Shown in pieces: positions 23,254 through 23,992 of a DNA stretch of 23,992 nucleotides (the stretch's first letter is position 1; each line of letters opens with the position of its first letter). Source of the DNA: Leucobacter sp. UBA1945. GTDB lineage: Bacteria > Actinomycetota > Actinomycetes > Actinomycetales > Microbacteriaceae. Location of the stretch: positions 1 through 23,992 of the forward strand of contig DDEV01000131.1 in the NCBI GenBank assembly GCA_002336855.1, written 5' to 3'. The position numbers were made by a program, and so were the translations under genes. The notes under the pieces were generated by a model. The model searched no databases. It was not told the origin of the DNA and saw only the letters and a list, made by a program, of their open reading frames with translations.

Positions 23254-23992
23254 TCAGCGCCGGTCGGATCCCGAAACGATCGTTCGGGCGCAGCTTCCCG
23301 CACCCGCTTCGACGAGCTCGGCGAGCGCGTCGTCAGGCTCTCTCGCGGCGATGTCGAAGAACGAGAGGTCGGCGAGCGCTCCGACGCCGAGCTGACCGAG
23401 GCGCTTCTTGCCGACGTGCAGGCCGAGCGCCGTGGCCCCACCCAGGGTGACCGCTGAGAAGAGCCGCTGGTGCAGGTCTGGCGCATCGTAGCCCTGCTGC
23501 CTCGCCACTCGGTAGAGCAAGCTCACGTCCGCGAGCGGGTCGAGCGAGGGCGACGAAGAGAGCGAGTCGGTGCCCACGGCGATCTGGTTGCCCTCGCGTA
23601 GGTAGTCGGCGATCGGGGGCATGTCGAGGCCGATGATCTCGTTCGAACGCGGGCAGAGCGCGACACTCGTGCCTCGGGCTCGCAGCAGCGCACGATCGTC
23701 GGCGTTCACGTAGACGCCGTGCGCGATGTGGCAGTCGGGCCCGAGTACGCCGAGGTGGTCGACGAACTGGGTCGAAGACACCCCAATCCCCTTCGAGCGC
23801 AGCGCCCGAAAGCTGTCTGCGCCGAGGGTTGGCCACGCCTCTTCTCCGCCTGCACGGGAGACCGCGCCGCGTTCCCGCTCCATGTGTGCCTCGGCGAGGT
23901 GAATGTGCAGCCGCAGCCCCTCTTCGCGAACGATGTCTGGCAACTCGAGCAGTGGCTGCACCTCGAGCGAGTAGGGGGCGTGCGGCGAGACG
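23254..23992 (-). CDS. Amidohydrolase family protein, 5'-truncated by window edge
   Basis: The frame enters from the right edge with VSPHAPYSLEVQPL and runs to a stop at 23254, giving about 245 C-terminal residues. Metal and catalytic motifs of the ATZ/TRZ, cytosine-deaminase-like amidohydrolases are visible: HIHLAEA, HIAHGVYV, CPRSNEIIGL and GTDSLSSSPSLDPLADVSLL, with the closing strands VGALADLSFFDI. It would hydrolyse an amidine, imine or amide group of a small cyclic compound using one metal ion. The substrate is uncertain and aminofutalosine- or guanine-type deaminases are possible. The amino-acid ABC genes follow about 100 bases downstream on the same strand, a possible functional link. 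Confidence 0.85.
   Translation of the reverse strand, partial: VSPHAPYSLEVQPLLELPDIVREEGLRLHIHLAEAHMERERGAVSRAGGEEAWPTLGADSFRALRSKGIGVSSTQFVDHLGVLGPDCHIAHGVYVNADDRALLRARGTSVALCPRSNEIIGLDMPPIADYLREGNQIAVGTDSLSSSPSLDPLADVSLLYRVARQQGYDAPDLHQRLFSAVTLGGATALGLHVGKKRLGQLGVGALADLSFFDIAAREPDDALAELVEAGAGSCARTIVSGSDRR

Overview
The window is high-GC actinobacterial DNA. Gene content and style on the right (about 9.7-24 kb: DUF4126, DEAD-box helicase, MarR and LysR regulators, amino-acid ABC transporter) look like Microbacteriaceae, perhaps near Leucobacter. That placement is a judgement from sequence style, not from a search. The left and centre differ in composition: third codon positions are about 90% G/C or more in the C-terminal half of the large helicase at 6059-9709, but only about 62-70% in its N-terminal third. 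The window may therefore be mosaic, either through recombination or through a chimeric assembly.

Positions 1-4.7 kb form a decayed accessory region ending at the 3' end of a tRNA-Ala gene. From left to right it holds one end of an ISL3-type insertion sequence, a broken S8 (subtilisin-like) peptidase gene, an intact AAA ATPase gene upstream of it, a frameshifted small serine recombinase, a frameshifted small membrane protein and a long inverted repeat. The ATPase/S8 pair resembles a two-gene anti-phage module. The peptidase is damaged twice: an in-frame amber codon lies just before the catalytic Asp, and an IS insertion removes its C-terminal domain.

Positions 4.7-6.05 kb carry a likely iron-storage operon read leftward: bfd (2Fe-2S ferredoxin), bfr (bacterioferritin) and a UBP-type zinc-finger protein, preceded by two DtxR/IdeR-like iron boxes. 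The zinc-finger gene has a one-base frameshift in a C7 run near its 3' end.

Positions 6.06-9.7 kb encode a 1216-residue TM0106-type RecB-like nuclease/helicase. Between 9.8 and 16.5 kb lie DUF4126, a DEAD-box RNA helicase with a 217-nt leader, a MarR regulator with a membrane protein, a RibD/DHFR-like reductase, a winged-helix AlkZ-like protein, a small secreted or membrane protein and an enoyl-CoA hydratase. Several of these genes have a TANNNT hexamer 6-7 nt before the start codon, which suggests leaderless mRNAs.

Positions 16.5-24 kb hold an Orn/Lys/Arg decarboxylase-family PLP enzyme divergent from a LysR regulator across a repeated palindrome, a 14-TM-type MFS drug exporter, a polar amino-acid ABC transporter (binding lipoprotein, permease, ATPase) and an amidohydrolase that runs off the right edge. 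No CRISPR array, rRNA gene or phage structural gene was seen.
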